Shown one piece after another: positions 35,795 through 45,139 of a DNA stretch of 64,000 nt. Position 1 is the stretch's first letter, and each line of letters begins with the position of its first letter. The notes below the pieces were generated by a model, which saw only the letters and a list, made by a program, of their open reading frames with translations, did no database searches and was not told the origin of the DNA. A program made the translations under genes and the position numbers. The DNA is taken from positions 1 to 64,000 of the forward strand of contig NZ_JMJJ01000005.1 in the NCBI RefSeq assembly GCF_000710035.2, given 5' to 3'. Origin of the DNA: Pantoea ananatis LMG 2665. GTDB taxonomy: Bacteria > Pseudomonadota > Gammaproteobacteria > Enterobacterales > Enterobacteriaceae.

Positions 35795-36556
35795 ATGCAT
35801 TACCAACCCAAAAATGATTTACTTGCGAATCGCCTGATTCTCGTGACCGGTGCCTCTGACGGCATTGGACGGGAAGCCGCGTTAACCTATGCCCGCTTTG
35901 GTGCGGAAGTCATCTTACTGGGGCGCAGCGCCGAAAAGCTGCAGCAGACAGAAGAGGCGATTAATCAGTTAAACAAATGTCCGGCACACTCGGTCGTATT
36001 TGATCTGTCTGAGGCCACGCCGGCGCATTGCCACCAGCTGGCCGGGCAACTGGCACAACGGTTTTCACACCTGGATGGCGTCTTACATAACGCCAGTATT
36101 CTGGGTGACATCACGCCGCTGGCCGAGCTTGATCCCCTGGTGTGGCAACAGGTGATGAAGATTAACGTTGATGCGACTTTCTTCCTCACCCAGGCCCTGC
36201 TGCCGCTGTTGTTAAAATCAGATAGCGGCTCGCTGGTCTTCACCACGTCTAGCGTAGGCCGCACCGGCCGGGCAGGCTGGGGAGCCTATGCGGTATCGAA
36301 ATTTGCCACCGAAGGCATGATGCAGGTGCTGGCAGATGAGTATAAAAATCATGGGTTGCGGGTCAACTGTATCAATCCCGGCGGTACGCGGACTAAAATG
36401 CGTGCCAGTGCGTTTCCGCAGGAAGATGCCAGCAAACTTAAAACCCCCGCCGATATCATGCCGCTCTACCTGTATTTGATGGGCGACGACAGTCGTCGCA
36501 AAACCGGTATCAGCTTTGATGCCCAGCCTGGCAGAAAACCCGGAGCGGCCGAGTAA
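35795..36556 (+). CDS. yciK: YciK, short-chain dehydrogenase/reductase
   Basis: 253 residues from ATG at 35795 (GGGAGG upstream); E. coli 252, same MHYQPK start. Rossmann motif TGASDGIG near residue 18, NAS motif, and catalytic YAVSKFATEG. Substrate unknown. Its TAA overlaps the btuR ATG by one base, so the two are co-translated as in E. coli. Confidence 0.95.
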   Translation: MHYQPKNDLLANRLILVTGASDGIGREAALTYARFGAEVILLGRSAEKLQQTEEAINQLNKCPAHSVVFDLSEATPAHCHQLAGQLAQRFSHLDGVLHNASILGDITPLAELDPLVWQQVMKINVDATFFLTQALLPLLLKSDSGSLVFTTSSVGRTGRAGWGAYAVSKFATEGMMQVLADEYKNHGLRVNCINPGGTRTKMRASAFPQEDASKLKTPADIMPLYLYLMGDDSRRKTGISFDAQPGRKPGAAE

Positions 36557-37146
36557 TGACGGATGAACGCCACCAACAGCGACAGCAGCGTTTGAAAGAA
36601 CACGTCGATGCCCGCATTGCCGCAGCCAGTGAAGTCAGGGGCATCCTGATGGTGTTTACCGGCAATGGCAAAGGTAAGACCACGGCGGCGTTTGGCACCG
36701 CGCTCCGCGCCTGCGGGCATGGTAAGCGTGCCGCAGCCATTCAGTTTATCAAAGGCGAGTGGCCAAACGGCGAGCGCAATCTGCTGGAACAGCATGGCGT
36801 GGAGTTTCAGGTGATGGCTACCGGCTTCACCTGGGAAACGCAGAATCGCCAGACCGATACCGATGCCTGCCTTGCCGTGTGGCAACATGCTCAGCGCATG
36901 CTGGCCGATCCCCGGCTGGACCTGGTGATACTTGATGAAATCACCTATATGGTCAGCATGGATTATCTTCCGCTTGAGGCGGTGGTAACGGCCCTGAAAC
37001 AGCGACCGGTGCATCAGAGCGTGATCGTTACTGGCCGGGGCTGCCATCGCACGCTGCTGGATATGGCCGATACGGTAACGGAAATGCGCCCCGTCAGGCA
37101 CGCTTTTGACGCCGGTATCCAGGCCCAACAGGGCATAGACTGGTAG
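36556..37146 (+). CDS. btuR: cob(I)yrinic acid a,c-diamide adenosyltransferase
   Basis: 196 residues, as in E. coli BtuR/CobA. P-loop GNGKGKTTAAFGTALRACG (about 36–54), then IQFIKGEWPNGE and LDEITYMVSMDYL. It transfers the adenosyl group to cobalt in corrinoids. Coupled to yciK by a one-base overlap and ended by a terminator. In E. coli rluB follows; here the citrate transporter intervenes. Confidence 0.96.
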   Translation: MTDERHQQRQQRLKEHVDARIAAASEVRGILMVFTGNGKGKTTAAFGTALRACGHGKRAAAIQFIKGEWPNGERNLLEQHGVEFQVMATGFTWETQNRQTDTDACLAVWQHAQRMLADPRLDLVILDEITYMVSMDYLPLEAVVTALKQRPVHQSVIVTGRGCHRTLLDMADTVTEMRPVRHAFDAGIQAQQGIDW

Positions 37147-37170
37147 CGTTAATTAACACAATGCCATAAA

Positions 37171-37207
37171 GGTCAGGCGTGAATCCGTCTGACCCGCCTC
37201 TTTTTTG
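37171..37207 (+). terminator. yciK–btuR terminator
   Basis: GGTCAGGCG pairs with CGTCTGACC (one G·T) between 37171 and 37194, followed by a T-run. Confidence 0.78.
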
Positions 37208-37675
37208 TCTCAATCAAATTATCAATCTGTTATCACTTTGCTATAGCTGTCATCCCCATCCCTTGCTCAAACGCGAGATGACCCACCACGCGCCCTTCCC
37301 GGTGTCGCGTTAAGGCTGTCGGGGCAATTTGGGCAGGCTGCTCACGGCCTTACCCCATTCAACTGGCGATCAATGTCATTTTTTCGCTTAGGTTTTACGC
37401 GCCCTTTCCAGTTAATGATGCCTGAAATTAACCCTTTCCCGCGCCAGCATTCATTGATCACAGTCACATTGTGCCGGGCCAGCCGGGCCGGAAACCGATC
37501 GGGATCACCCTTTTATGTTAAAGAAATGATAAAAATAATTTAGCTTTAATATCATCTCTATGTGCATGGTTAATCAAAACAACAGGTTAACTATTAACAC
37601 GCTAAGTAATTCCATAAATTATTACCTTGCTTACTCACAATTGAATAACTTTTTGCCAATAAGAGGGCTGTTATT
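37208..37675 (+). promoter_or_regulatory. intergenic region upstream of the citrate transporter
   Basis: About 470 bases without a gene. ATTGA-TCACAG-TCACA at 37453–37468 is a candidate CRP site (8 of 10 consensus bases), about 210 bases before the start. The last 150 bases are AT-rich as promoters are. No regulator gene is adjacent. Confidence 0.4.
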
Positions 37676-38989
37676 TTGCTGACCATACTGGGTTTTACGA
37701 TGGTTGTTTGTTTCATGTATTTAATCATGACCAAACGCATGTCAGCGCTGATAGCGCTAATTCTTATTCCCACACTGTTCGCCCTGATAGGGGGATTTTA
37801 CCAGGGTCTGGGCGCCATGATGCTCGATGGTGTGAAAACGCTGGCTCCTACGGGCGTGATGCTCACCTTCTCTATCCTCTACTTCGGCCTGATGATCGAT
37901 GCGGGTCTGTTTGACCCCTTGGTGCGGTTTATTTTGAAAATCGTACGTGGCGATCCGCTTAAGGTTCTCGTCGGAACGGCCGTGTTAACGTTGCTGGTCT
38001 CACTGGATGGTGACAGCTCAACAACTTACATGATCGCGATTGCCGCGTTTCTTCCTCTTTACCGCAAGCTGGGTATGAACGTGCTGGCAATGACCTGTCT
38101 GGTTAACCTTGCAAGCGGTATCATGAACCTTTCTCCCTGGGGCGGCCCGACGGCCCGTGCGGCGGCGGCATTGCGCATTGACGCGCTGGACATTTTTATT
38201 CCCATGCTGCCGGCCATTTTTATCGCCTGCGTGGCCCTTGTCGGCCTGGCGTTTCTGTTTGGCCTGCAGGAACGTAAGCGCCTGGGGGTCATGAGCATCA
38301 ACGATCACCATCTGGATAATATTGAGCTGGGCCTGGGCGATGCGGAAGAGTGCGCGGCGAATCGTCGACCTAAAATGTTCTGGCCAAACTTTATTCTTAC
38401 CACGGTGCTGCTGGTTTTGTTGGTTATTGGCGCGATGCCTATCCAGATTCTGTTTATGCTGGCCTTCGCGATTGCGGTAATGCTGAATTACCCTACGCTG
38501 GAAGAGCAAAAGGCGCGTATTGGTTCCCATGCCAGTAATGTGCTGGCCGTCACAGCCCTGATTTTTGCCGCAGGTATTTTTACCGGCATCCTTTCCGGAA
38601 CCGGCATGGTGGATGCCATGGCGAAGAGCCTGTTGGCGTTTATCCCCCACAGCTTTGGCCCCTATCTCGCGGTATTCACCGCATTAATCAGCCTGCCTTT
38701 TACCTTTTTTATGTCCAACGATGCCTTCTACTTTGGCATCCTGCCGGTCATTGCCCAAACGGCGGCCAGCTATGGGATTTCTGCTGAGGAAATTGCCCGC
38801 GCTTCGATTGTGGGTCAGCCTTTCCACCTGCTCAGCCCGCTGGTTCCATCGGTTTATCTCTTGGTCGGTCTGGCGAAAGTCGATATTGGTGACCACCAGC
38901 GTTTTGCCATTAAGTGGGGCATTTTAATCAGTCTGGTGCTAATGGCCGGGGGATTAATTACCGGCGCGTTTCCACTGTTCCACCGCTAA
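37676..38989 (+). CDS. CitMHS-family metal-citrate/proton symporter
   Basis: 437 residues. The start is taken as TTG at 37676, since MLTILGF then matches the N-terminus of Bacillus CitM (MLAILGF) and GAGGG lies 8–9 bases upstream. There are 11–12 hydrophobic segments, with family blocks MLTFSILYFGLMIDAGLFDP, SLDGDSSTTYMI and GIMNLSPWGGPTARAAAAL. The family imports citrate bound to Mg2+, Ca2+ or another divalent ion. It stands alone between btuR and rluB with its own terminator; E. coli has nothing there, so the gene was gained or kept in this lineage. Confidence 0.9.
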   Translation: MLTILGFTMVVCFMYLIMTKRMSALIALILIPTLFALIGGFYQGLGAMMLDGVKTLAPTGVMLTFSILYFGLMIDAGLFDPLVRFILKIVRGDPLKVLVGTAVLTLLVSLDGDSSTTYMIAIAAFLPLYRKLGMNVLAMTCLVNLASGIMNLSPWGGPTARAAAALRIDALDIFIPMLPAIFIACVALVGLAFLFGLQERKRLGVMSINDHHLDNIELGLGDAEECAANRRPKMFWPNFILTTVLLVLLVIGAMPIQILFMLAFAIAVMLNYPTLEEQKARIGSHASNVLAVTALIFAAGIFTGILSGTGMVDAMAKSLLAFIPHSFGPYLAVFTALISLPFTFFMSNDAFYFGILPVIAQTAASYGISAEEIARASIVGQPFHLLSPLVPSVYLLVGLAKVDIGDHQRFAIKWGILISLVLMAGGLITGAFPLFHR

Positions 38990-39018
38990 ACCGGCTCAGA
39001 TCACCTCTCCCTGACAGC

Positions 39019-39052
39019 AAAAAGCCGCAACGATCACGTTGCGGCTTTTTTA
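39019..39052 (+). terminator. citrate transporter terminator
   Basis: AAAAGCCGCAACG and CGTTGCGGCTTTT form a 13-base stem with an ATCA loop and following T; it may also serve rluB from the other side. Confidence 0.87.
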
Positions 39053-39081
39053 TTAATCCGGCGCTTCAGCTCAGCCTGATA

Positions 39082-39966
39082 TCAGGTCGCGTTGCGTTTG
39101 CTGCCCGGATTACGACGCGCAGGTCTGCCACTGGTCTGGCTGTGGCGTTTAACGGCACGACGGATCTGGTTGGCTTTGGTGCGGCGGCGATCTTTTTCGA
39201 CAGCCAGCTTGGTGACGGTCTCATCGTCCATTCCCACCATATTGCGCAGATAGTTAACAGCAGGGAGATCAAGCTCCATCCAGCCACCGCGTGGTACGCC
39301 TTTTGGCAACGTGATATCGCCATAGCGAACACGCATCAGTCGACTCACCTGAACGCCCACCGCTTCCCACAAACGACGAACCTCCCGGTTACGTCCTTCG
39401 GTCAGGGTTACGTTATACCACTGGTTAATCCCTTCCCCCCCGGCAAAGCGCAGTGTTTTAAATGCCGCGGGGCCATCTTCAAGCTGCACACCTTTACTGA
39501 GCTGACGAATTTTGTCGTCATCAACCTGACCAAACACGCGCACCGCATATTCACGTTCAACTTCACGGCTGGGGTGCATCAGGCGGTTAGCCAGTTCACC
39601 ATCGGTTGTGAACAGCATCAATCCACAGGTATTGACGTCAAGGCGGCCCACGGCGATCCAGCGCGAACCGCGCAGGCGCGGCAGTCGGTCAAAGACTGTA
39701 GGGCGCCCTTCCGGATCGCTGCGGGTACAAAGCTCACCTTCAGGTTTGTAATAGGCCAGAACACGGCAGACTTCTGTTGCTGATTCAGCAATCGACACCA
39801 GATGACCGTCAATACGGATCTTCAGGGCCTTGCTGTTTTCGATACGATCGCCGAGAGTGGCCAGCTTGCCGTCAACGCTCACGCGCCCGGCAGCAATCAT
39901 CGCTTCAATTTCACGACGCGAGCCATGACCGGCACGCGCTAAGACTTTTTGTAACTTTTCGCTCAT
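39082..39966 (-). CDS. rluB: 23S rRNA pseudouridine 2605 synthase
   Basis: 294 residues (E. coli 291). N-terminal S4 RNA-binding domain ([19 protein letters not shown]), catalytic Asp in [15 protein letters not shown] near residue 106, and [13 protein letters not shown]. The C-terminus is a basic tail. It modifies U2605 in 23S rRNA. Upstream on this strand is an AT-rich region, not yciQ as in E. coli. Confidence 0.96.
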   Translation of the reverse strand: MSEKLQKVLARAGHGSRREIEAMIAAGRVSVDGKLATLGDRIENSKALKIRIDGHLVSIAESATEVCRVLAYYKPEGELCTRSDPEGRPTVFDRLPRLRGSRWIAVGRLDVNTCGLMLFTTDGELANRLMHPSREVEREYAVRVFGQVDDDKIRQLSKGVQLEDGPAAFKTLRFAGGEGINQWYNVTLTEGRNREVRRLWEAVGVQVSRLMRVRYGDITLPKGVPRGGWMELDLPAVNYLRNMVGMDDETVTKLAVEKDRRRTKANQIRRAVKRHSQTSGRPARRNPGSKRNAT

Positions 39967-40462
39967 GGAGCTACCTCATTGTCGCCTTCCCAGGCGTCGG
40001 ATGGATTAGGAATTTAACCTTAAAAATCAATGGCTTATATTTTCCTGTTGGCCCCATTATACAGGATGTCCCTCTTAATGTAACCCGTATTATGGCATTG
40101 CCCTGATGCGCGCCGCAGGTAAGTAAAAATCAGCATGAAAACAGATGAAACCCACCGCTCGTCTGTTACGCATCAACGCGGCTGAAGGCAAGGAAAGCGA
40201 AGCCTGCTCTTTATTGTAATAATGAAAACGTCGTCTTTGAAGCCGGGCTCGCGCCACGCCTTGTCTGCATAATTATCAGAAAGGCGCCTCCTCAGATCCT
40301 CAGCATACTGTCGTCTGGATTCACGGCTGTCCGCGCTCTTTTCTGTAACAGGTTCCCGGCAGAGATTTATTTGTCCTCAACGCAAAATGTAACGCCTTGT
40401 TACTTAATTTTATCTAATGTTTCTCAGATGAGCGACTATAAAACTTTACGCGTCATCTGTTT
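39967..40462. other. intergenic region upstream of rluB
   Basis: About 500 bases. The part nearest rluB should hold its promoter. The rest shows scattered short frames without ribosome sites and no recognisable remnant of yciQ, the gene E. coli has in this interval. Confidence 0.45.
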
Positions 40463-40663
40463 TTAAAAATGGCTATAAAACAGATTTGTATTTAATGATT
40501 TCTGTACTATAGATTTACCGTCAAACAATTTAAGCGGTTCGCTCACGGCTTCTGCGGTGACAACAAAAGTTCCATGAGGAAGGTTATTTAGCGCACCCCA
40601 TTTAATTTGAGTTAAATAAAAATCGGGCAAAATTTCACTTAACTCAAATAAACGCGTGGCCAT
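40463..40663 (-). CDS. hypothetical small protein in AT-rich island
   Basis: 66 residues from ATG at 40663, with AGG 4 bases upstream. It reads MATRLFELSEILPDFYLTQI… and ends SLNTNLFYSHF. Amino-acid composition is reasonable, with no signal or membrane segment. Base composition is AT-rich unlike the neighbouring core genes. No family recognised; it may be a stray frame or a degraded end of a larger gene. Confidence 0.35.
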   Translation of the reverse strand: MATRLFELSEILPDFYLTQIKWGALNNLPHGTFVVTAEAVSEPLKLFDGKSIVQKSLNTNLFYSHF

Positions 40664-41129
40664 TTAGCCTGTACAGGAATGCGCGAAACCCAACCCTTTC
40701 ACGCTGGACAGCTGCGTTTTTTACCTTGTAAAACAACAGTAATCGCATGACAAAGCTATACAAAGATAAAAAAATTGTACAATTTTAATTATTGTCCGAT
40801 AATACCCTTGTGCTGACCTGATTGGGTTGGCCTGCTGCTCATGTAGTCGTTCTGTCAATAAAGCAAAAGTTAATTAAAAAAATTGGGCTAATACGAATTT
40901 TAGCCGATAACCCTTATACGACCTTTCTGGCCGTCTAATTCTGAGAACCTTACAGGCTTCGGTATCTTTATCGCGGCAGTATGAAAAGACAGCTAACTGG
41001 TTGTTATTGAATATTTATAAACCGGCGCATCAGGAATATTGCGTTAATACAGCTCACGATGAGCTTTAATTTGCATGTCTTGAATCTTCACCAGGGATTT
41101 TACTGACATGCTCACCTGAAGACATCATT
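40664..41129. other. AT-rich region with a perfect palindrome
   Basis: About 470 bases without a gene. AAAATTGTACAATTTT at 40771–40786 is a perfect 16-base palindrome. GGCTAA/TTAGCC form a hairpin at 40886–40905. The region should hold the promoter of the protease-like lipoprotein gene. Low GC suggests transferred or fast-changing DNA. Confidence 0.45.
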
Positions 41130-41771
41130 ATGCAAAAACAGTTTTTATGCCCGGCGCTTATGACGCTGGCGCTAAGCGGTTGTTCTGTGGGTCACACTGA
41201 GTACAGCCGTACGGCAATGCAACACGTGGATATGAGTGTGACAGGCATCCCTACCATTCTCGGTTTAGGGACGCTGGGCACCAGCATTCCTCTGACGCCT
41301 GACTACAGCCTGACTGCCGCGCACGTGGCTAAATTTGCCGTGCAGCGCGTGAAGTCCTACCACCCTTATTGCGACCTTGCGATTATTTATCACAAGAATC
41401 CCCCTAATACGCTAACCCAGTTCCGCAGCACCGATATTGGTGATGCGGTGAAAATGTACGGATACAGCTATATCTCCGCCATGCCGGTGGAGTCGAAAGG
41501 GGTAAACTTGGCGCGCACAGCCATTCGTAATACCTGGAATAAAAGCCCTTGTATCGCGATGGCGTCTAACGCCGGTGTGGTTCAGGGCATGTCCGGCGGC
41601 GGTGTTTACAACAGTGATGATACGCTGGGCGGGGTTATCGTAGGTTATTCAGATGCCATTAAAAATGGCCGCAGCGGAAAAGTGATTTTAAAAGACGTGT
41701 CACTGTATATCCCTTACGGCCAGTTTAAAAACTGGTTACAGGCGACCCTTCCGGCCACCCGTAAAACCTGA
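41130..41771 (+). CDS. trypsin-like serine protease lipoprotein
   Basis: 213 residues. A short lipoprotein signal ends at ALSGC (Cys18), with Ser at +2 favouring the outer membrane. A chymotrypsin-like triad can be read: His65 in SLTAAHV, Asp82 in YCDLAIIY, Ser155 in GMSGGGVY. Cys7 lies in the signal; Cys81 and Cys141 could form a disulphide. The protein is small for this fold and substrate is unknown. It is convergent with yciO (5 bases apart) and occupies the place of yciQ in E. coli. The ribosome site is weak, so the start is less certain. Confidence 0.7.
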   Translation: MQKQFLCPALMTLALSGCSVGHTEYSRTAMQHVDMSVTGIPTILGLGTLGTSIPLTPDYSLTAAHVAKFAVQRVKSYHPYCDLAIIYHKNPPNTLTQFRSTDIGDAVKMYGYSYISAMPVESKGVNLARTAIRNTWNKSPCIAMASNAGVVQGMSGGGVYNSDDTLGGVIVGYSDAIKNGRSGKVILKDVSLYIPYGQFKNWLQATLPATRKT

Positions 41772-41776
41772 GTGCA

Positions 41777-42397
41777 TTACAGAAAAGGCGTAACATCCCC
41801 CACACCTTCACGGACGACTTCAGGTGCATCGCTGGTCAGATCGATGACGGTGGTGGGCTGCTGTCCTAGCGTGCCACCGTCAATAATCAAATCGACCAGT
41901 TTGCCAATACTGTGTTGAATATCTTCCGGATCGGATTCAGTAAAGTCATTACCCGGCAGAATTAACGAGGTGGACATCATTGGCTCGTTTAGCGCCTCAA
42001 GCAGCGCAAGCGCGACCGGATTTGAAGGTACGCGTAATCCAATCGTTTTACGCTTATCATTCATCAGACGACGCGGCACTTCTTTGGTCGCCTTGAGAAT
42101 AAAGGTGTAATTACCTGGCGTGTTATTTTTAAGCAGCCGGAAGGCGCTATTACCGACCTGAGAATAGACTGACAGCTCAGATAAATCACGGCACATCAGG
42201 GTGAAGTTGTGATGGCCGTCCAGCTGACGGATCCGGCAAATTCGCTCCATCGCCCCTTTCTCTTCCAGCCGACACCCCAGGGCATAACCCGAATCCGTCG
42301 GGTAGACAATAACGCTACCTTTATTCAGGTACTCTACCGCCTGATTAATCAGGCGCGGTTGCGGATTATCTGGATGAATATGAAACAGTTGACTCAT
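41777..42397 (-). CDS. yciO: YciO, Sua5/YrdC-family protein
   Basis: 206 residues, as in E. coli. YrdC-like fold with VIVYPTDSGYALGC near residue 30, KNNTPGNYTFILKAT and KTIGLRVPSNP. Relatives make threonylcarbamoyl-AMP for tRNA; YciO itself does not replace them in E. coli and its role is unclear. It follows rnm by 9 bases and is probably in one operon with it. Confidence 0.95.
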   Translation of the reverse strand: MSQLFHIHPDNPQPRLINQAVEYLNKGSVIVYPTDSGYALGCRLEEKGAMERICRIRQLDGHHNFTLMCRDLSELSVYSQVGNSAFRLLKNNTPGNYTFILKATKEVPRRLMNDKRKTIGLRVPSNPVALALLEALNEPMMSTSLILPGNDFTESDPEDIQHSIGKLVDLIIDGGTLGQQPTTVIDLTSDAPEVVREGVGDVTPFL

Positions 42398-42406
42398 AGA
42401 AACCTC

Positions 42407-43294
42407 TTATCCCCTTTCCGTACATTCGACTGCGGGTGCCAGCGCGGGAAAACGTTCCCACACCGGTTCAACCCCCGCGGGCAGCCACAATTTGCGGCCA
42501 AGTTCGATCCACGGGCAGGGTTGATGAAAATCAGAACCTTGCGATGCTGCCAGGCCGTTATCTCGGGCATATTGCGCTAACGTCGTACGCTCATCAGGTG
42601 CCTGCTGGCACTGCGCCACTTCGATAGCATCGCCCCCCGCGGCGCTAAAAAACGCGACCAGGCGCTTTAGCCATTTTGCCGATAATCCATACCGTCCCGG
42701 ATGTGCCAGCACGGCACATCCACCAGAATGGTGAATAGCATCAATAGCTTGATTAATTGTACACCATAGGGGCGGGACGTAGCCGGTTTTGCCTCGTGCC
42801 AGATAATTTTTAAACACCTGGGCCATATTGTTGGCCTTTCCCACCTCAACCAGGTAGCGGGCAAAATGGCCACGCGTAATCATTCCGCCATCAGCCAAAC
42901 GCATAGCCCCTGCCAGCGCATCCGGGATCTGGGCCTTTTCAAGCCGTTCAGCAATGCGATGCGCGCGTTCCAGCCGCGTCGCATACTGACCGGCAAGGAA
43001 CTGAGTCATGACCGGATGCTGAATATCAATATTGAGGCCGACGATATGAATCTCATGGTTTTCCCACAGCGTGGAAATTTCAACACCGGCTAAAACGCTA
43101 ATGGGCAGTTGCTGATCCCGTACGGTCTGCTGCGCCTCGGTTACGCCCGCAACGGTGTCGTGATCGGTAATGGCCAGCACCCCGACGCGCATGTCGACCG
43201 CGCGCTCAACCAGCGCCTGCGGCGACAGTAATCCGTCTGAAGCCCGTGTGTGACTATGAAGATCGTAAAGCGGAAAACGGGCGATATCGCTCAA
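42407..43294 (-). CDS. rnm: RNase AM / PHP-family 5'-3' exonuclease (YciV, TrpH)
   Basis: 295 residues with a TTG start at 43294 preceded by AGGAG at 6 bases; E. coli 293, both starting MSD. PHP metal site: YDLHSHTRASDG, ITDHDTVAG, VEISTLWENHEIHIVG, AVLAHPGRYG and GSDFHQPCPW. The enzyme trims 5' ends of rRNA and short RNAs and degrades pAp. It is divergent from the trp operon. Confidence 0.95.
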   Translation of the reverse strand: MSDIARFPLYDLHSHTRASDGLLSPQALVERAVDMRVGVLAITDHDTVAGVTEAQQTVRDQQLPISVLAGVEISTLWENHEIHIVGLNIDIQHPVMTQFLAGQYATRLERAHRIAERLEKAQIPDALAGAMRLADGGMITRGHFARYLVEVGKANNMAQVFKNYLARGKTGYVPPLWCTINQAIDAIHHSGGCAVLAHPGRYGLSAKWLKRLVAFFSAAGGDAIEVAQCQQAPDERTTLAQYARDNGLAASQGSDFHQPCPWIELGRKLWLPAGVEPVWERFPALAPAVECTERG

Positions 43295-43361
43295 AACAAC
43301 TCCTGCTGGCTACTGCTCGGGTCAGCATAATAACGATTTTATCGGTCACTGAAAAAGTGTA

Positions 43362-43398
43362 TTGACATTTTTGTCGCGAACCAGTTAACTAGTACACA
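43362..43398 (+). promoter_or_regulatory. trp promoter and TrpR operator
   Basis: −35 TTGACA at 43362–43367, 17-base spacer, −10 TTAACT at 43385–43390. The −10 lies in a palindrome GAACCAGTTAACTAGTACAC, very close to the E. coli trp operator (GAACTAGTTAACTAGTACGC), centred on GTTAAC. TrpR with tryptophan should block polymerase here. Confidence 0.92.
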
Positions 43399-43424
43399 AG
43401 TTCACCGCAAACGGGTATTTGATC

Positions 43425-43508
43425 ATGAAAACTGTTATTACGCTTTTGATGGGTTGGTGGCGCAATGTTTCCCAGTACGGGCGACGTTGTCGTGCACACC
43501 TAGCGTAA
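43425..43508 (+). CDS. trpL: trp leader peptide
   Basis: 27 residues, [20 protein letters not shown] then RCRAHLA, with two adjacent Trp codons at residues 11–12. Ribosome stalling at these codons when charged tRNA-Trp is scarce should prevent the attenuator from forming. It is longer than the E. coli leader (14 residues) and has four Arg codons after the Trp pair. Confidence 0.9.
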   Translation: MKTVITLLMGWWRNVSQYGRRCRAHLA

Positions 43509-43526
43509 ACACTGTGCAGATACCTG

Positions 43527-43553
43527 AGCCCGCCACCGAGCGGGCTTTTTTTT
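43527..43553 (+). terminator. trp attenuator
   Basis: AGCCCGC (43527–43533) and GCGGGCT (43540–43546) form a 7-base stem followed by eight T, 24 bases before the trpE ATG region. It is the terminator half of the attenuation switch. Confidence 0.92.
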
Positions 43554-43576
43554 GGACGATATTCAGAGAAATCATC

Positions 43577-45139
43577 ATGCTCAATGCAAAACCTACAGTG
43601 AAGTTAATTACCGGCAGCGCGCCCTATCGGGAAGATCCTGCCGCGGTGTTTCACCAGTTATGCGGTGCGCGTCCGGCCACCCTGTTACTCGAATCGGCGG
43701 ACATTGACAGCAAAGAAAACTTACAAAGCCTGATGATTGTCGACAGCGCCCTGCGCATTAGCGCGTTGGGCAATCGCGTCACCTTTCAGGCGCTGTCTGA
43801 CAATGGTCGGGCACTGCTGCCGCTGCTGGATGACGCGTTACCCTCTGACATTCTGAATGAGCCGCGTCCTGACGGCCGTGTTCTGACCTTTCCTGCGCCT
43901 CAGGATCAGCAGGATGAAGATTCCCGCTTGCGCGCCCTGTCGGTATTTGATGCCCTGCGTCTGATCCCGCAGTTGGTGAATTCACCCAGTGAAGAGCGTG
44001 AAGCCGTGTTTGTTGGCGGGCTGTTCGCCTATGACCTGGTCGCAGGCTTCGAAGATTTACCCGAGCTCAGCAGCGAGCAACGTTGCCCCGACTACTGCTT
44101 CTATCTGGCGGAAACGCTACTGGTGCTGGATCACCAGGCGCGCAGCGCACGCCTGCAGGCCAGTCTGTTCAGCGCTTCCACCTCTGAATTTCAGCGTCTG
44201 CAGCGCCGTATTGAGCAACTGCATGGGCAGATGTTACAGCCTGCGCCGGTATTGCCGGTTCAGCCTGTCGAAACCATGACGCTGACCACCAGCCAGAGTG
44301 ATGATGAGTATTGTGAGGTGGTGCGAAAAATGCAGGAAGCCATTCGCGTTGGCGAAATCTTCCAGGTTGTGCCCTCACGCCGCTTTTCACTGCCCTGCCC
44401 ATCTGCGCTGGCGGCTTACGACACGCTGAAACGCAGTAATCCAAGTCCTTATATGTTCTTTATGCAGGACCAGGACTTTTCACTGTTTGGTGCCTCGCCT
44501 GAAAGTTCACTGAAGTACGATGCCACTTCACGTCAGATTGAAATTTACCCCATAGCCGGTACGCGTCCACGTGGTCGTCACGCCGACGGCTCCCTGGATC
44601 GCGATCTCGACAGCCGCATTGAGCTGGAAATGCGCACGGACCACAAAGAGCTGGCAGAGCACCTGATGCTGGTCGATCTGGCGCGCAATGACTTAGCCCG
44701 TATCTGTCGCCCCGGCAGCCGCTATGTTGCCGATCTGACCAAAGTGGACCGCTACTCTTTTGTTATGCATCTGGTCTCACGCGTCGTCGGCACGCTGCGC
44801 GATGATCTTGATGTGCTGCATGCCTATCGCGCCTGCATGAACATGGGCACCCTTAGTGGTGCGCCAAAGGTCAGAGCGATGCAGTTGATTGCCGAAGCTG
44901 AGGGCACCCGTCGCGGCATCTACGGCGGCGCAGTAGGCTATTTCACCGCTAACGGTGATTTAGACACCTGCATCGTGATCCGCTCAGCCTATGTGGAAGA
45001 CGGCGTGGCAACGGTGCAGGCCGGGGCCGGTGTGGTACTGGATTCGAACCCACAGGCCGAAGCGGACGAAAGCCGTAATAAAGCCCGCGCGGTGTTGCGC
45101 GCAATTGCCACTGCTCATCACTGCAAGGAGATTTTCTGA
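43577..45139 (+). CDS. trpE: anthranilate synthase component I
   Basis: 520 residues from ATG at 43577, the E. coli length; the frame extends upstream through the leader but that part is not coding. The Trp feedback motif [10 protein letters not shown] lies at about 37–46; the catalytic part has [22 protein letters not shown] and [13 protein letters not shown]. With TrpG it makes anthranilate from chorismate. Its TGA overlaps the trpG ATG by one base. Confidence 0.98.
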   Translation: MLNAKPTVKLITGSAPYREDPAAVFHQLCGARPATLLLESADIDSKENLQSLMIVDSALRISALGNRVTFQALSDNGRALLPLLDDALPSDILNEPRPDGRVLTFPAPQDQQDEDSRLRALSVFDALRLIPQLVNSPSEEREAVFVGGLFAYDLVAGFEDLPELSSEQRCPDYCFYLAETLLVLDHQARSARLQASLFSASTSEFQRLQRRIEQLHGQMLQPAPVLPVQPVETMTLTTSQSDDEYCEVVRKMQEAIRVGEIFQVVPSRRFSLPCPSALAAYDTLKRSNPSPYMFFMQDQDFSLFGASPESSLKYDATSRQIEIYPIAGTRPRGRHADGSLDRDLDSRIELEMRTDHKELAEHLMLVDLARNDLARICRPGSRYVADLTKVDRYSFVMHLVSRVVGTLRDDLDVLHAYRACMNMGTLSGAPKVRAMQLIAEAEGTRRGIYGGAVGYFTANGDLDTCIVIRSAYVEDGVATVQAGAGVVLDSNPQAEADESRNKARAVLRAIATAHHCKEIF

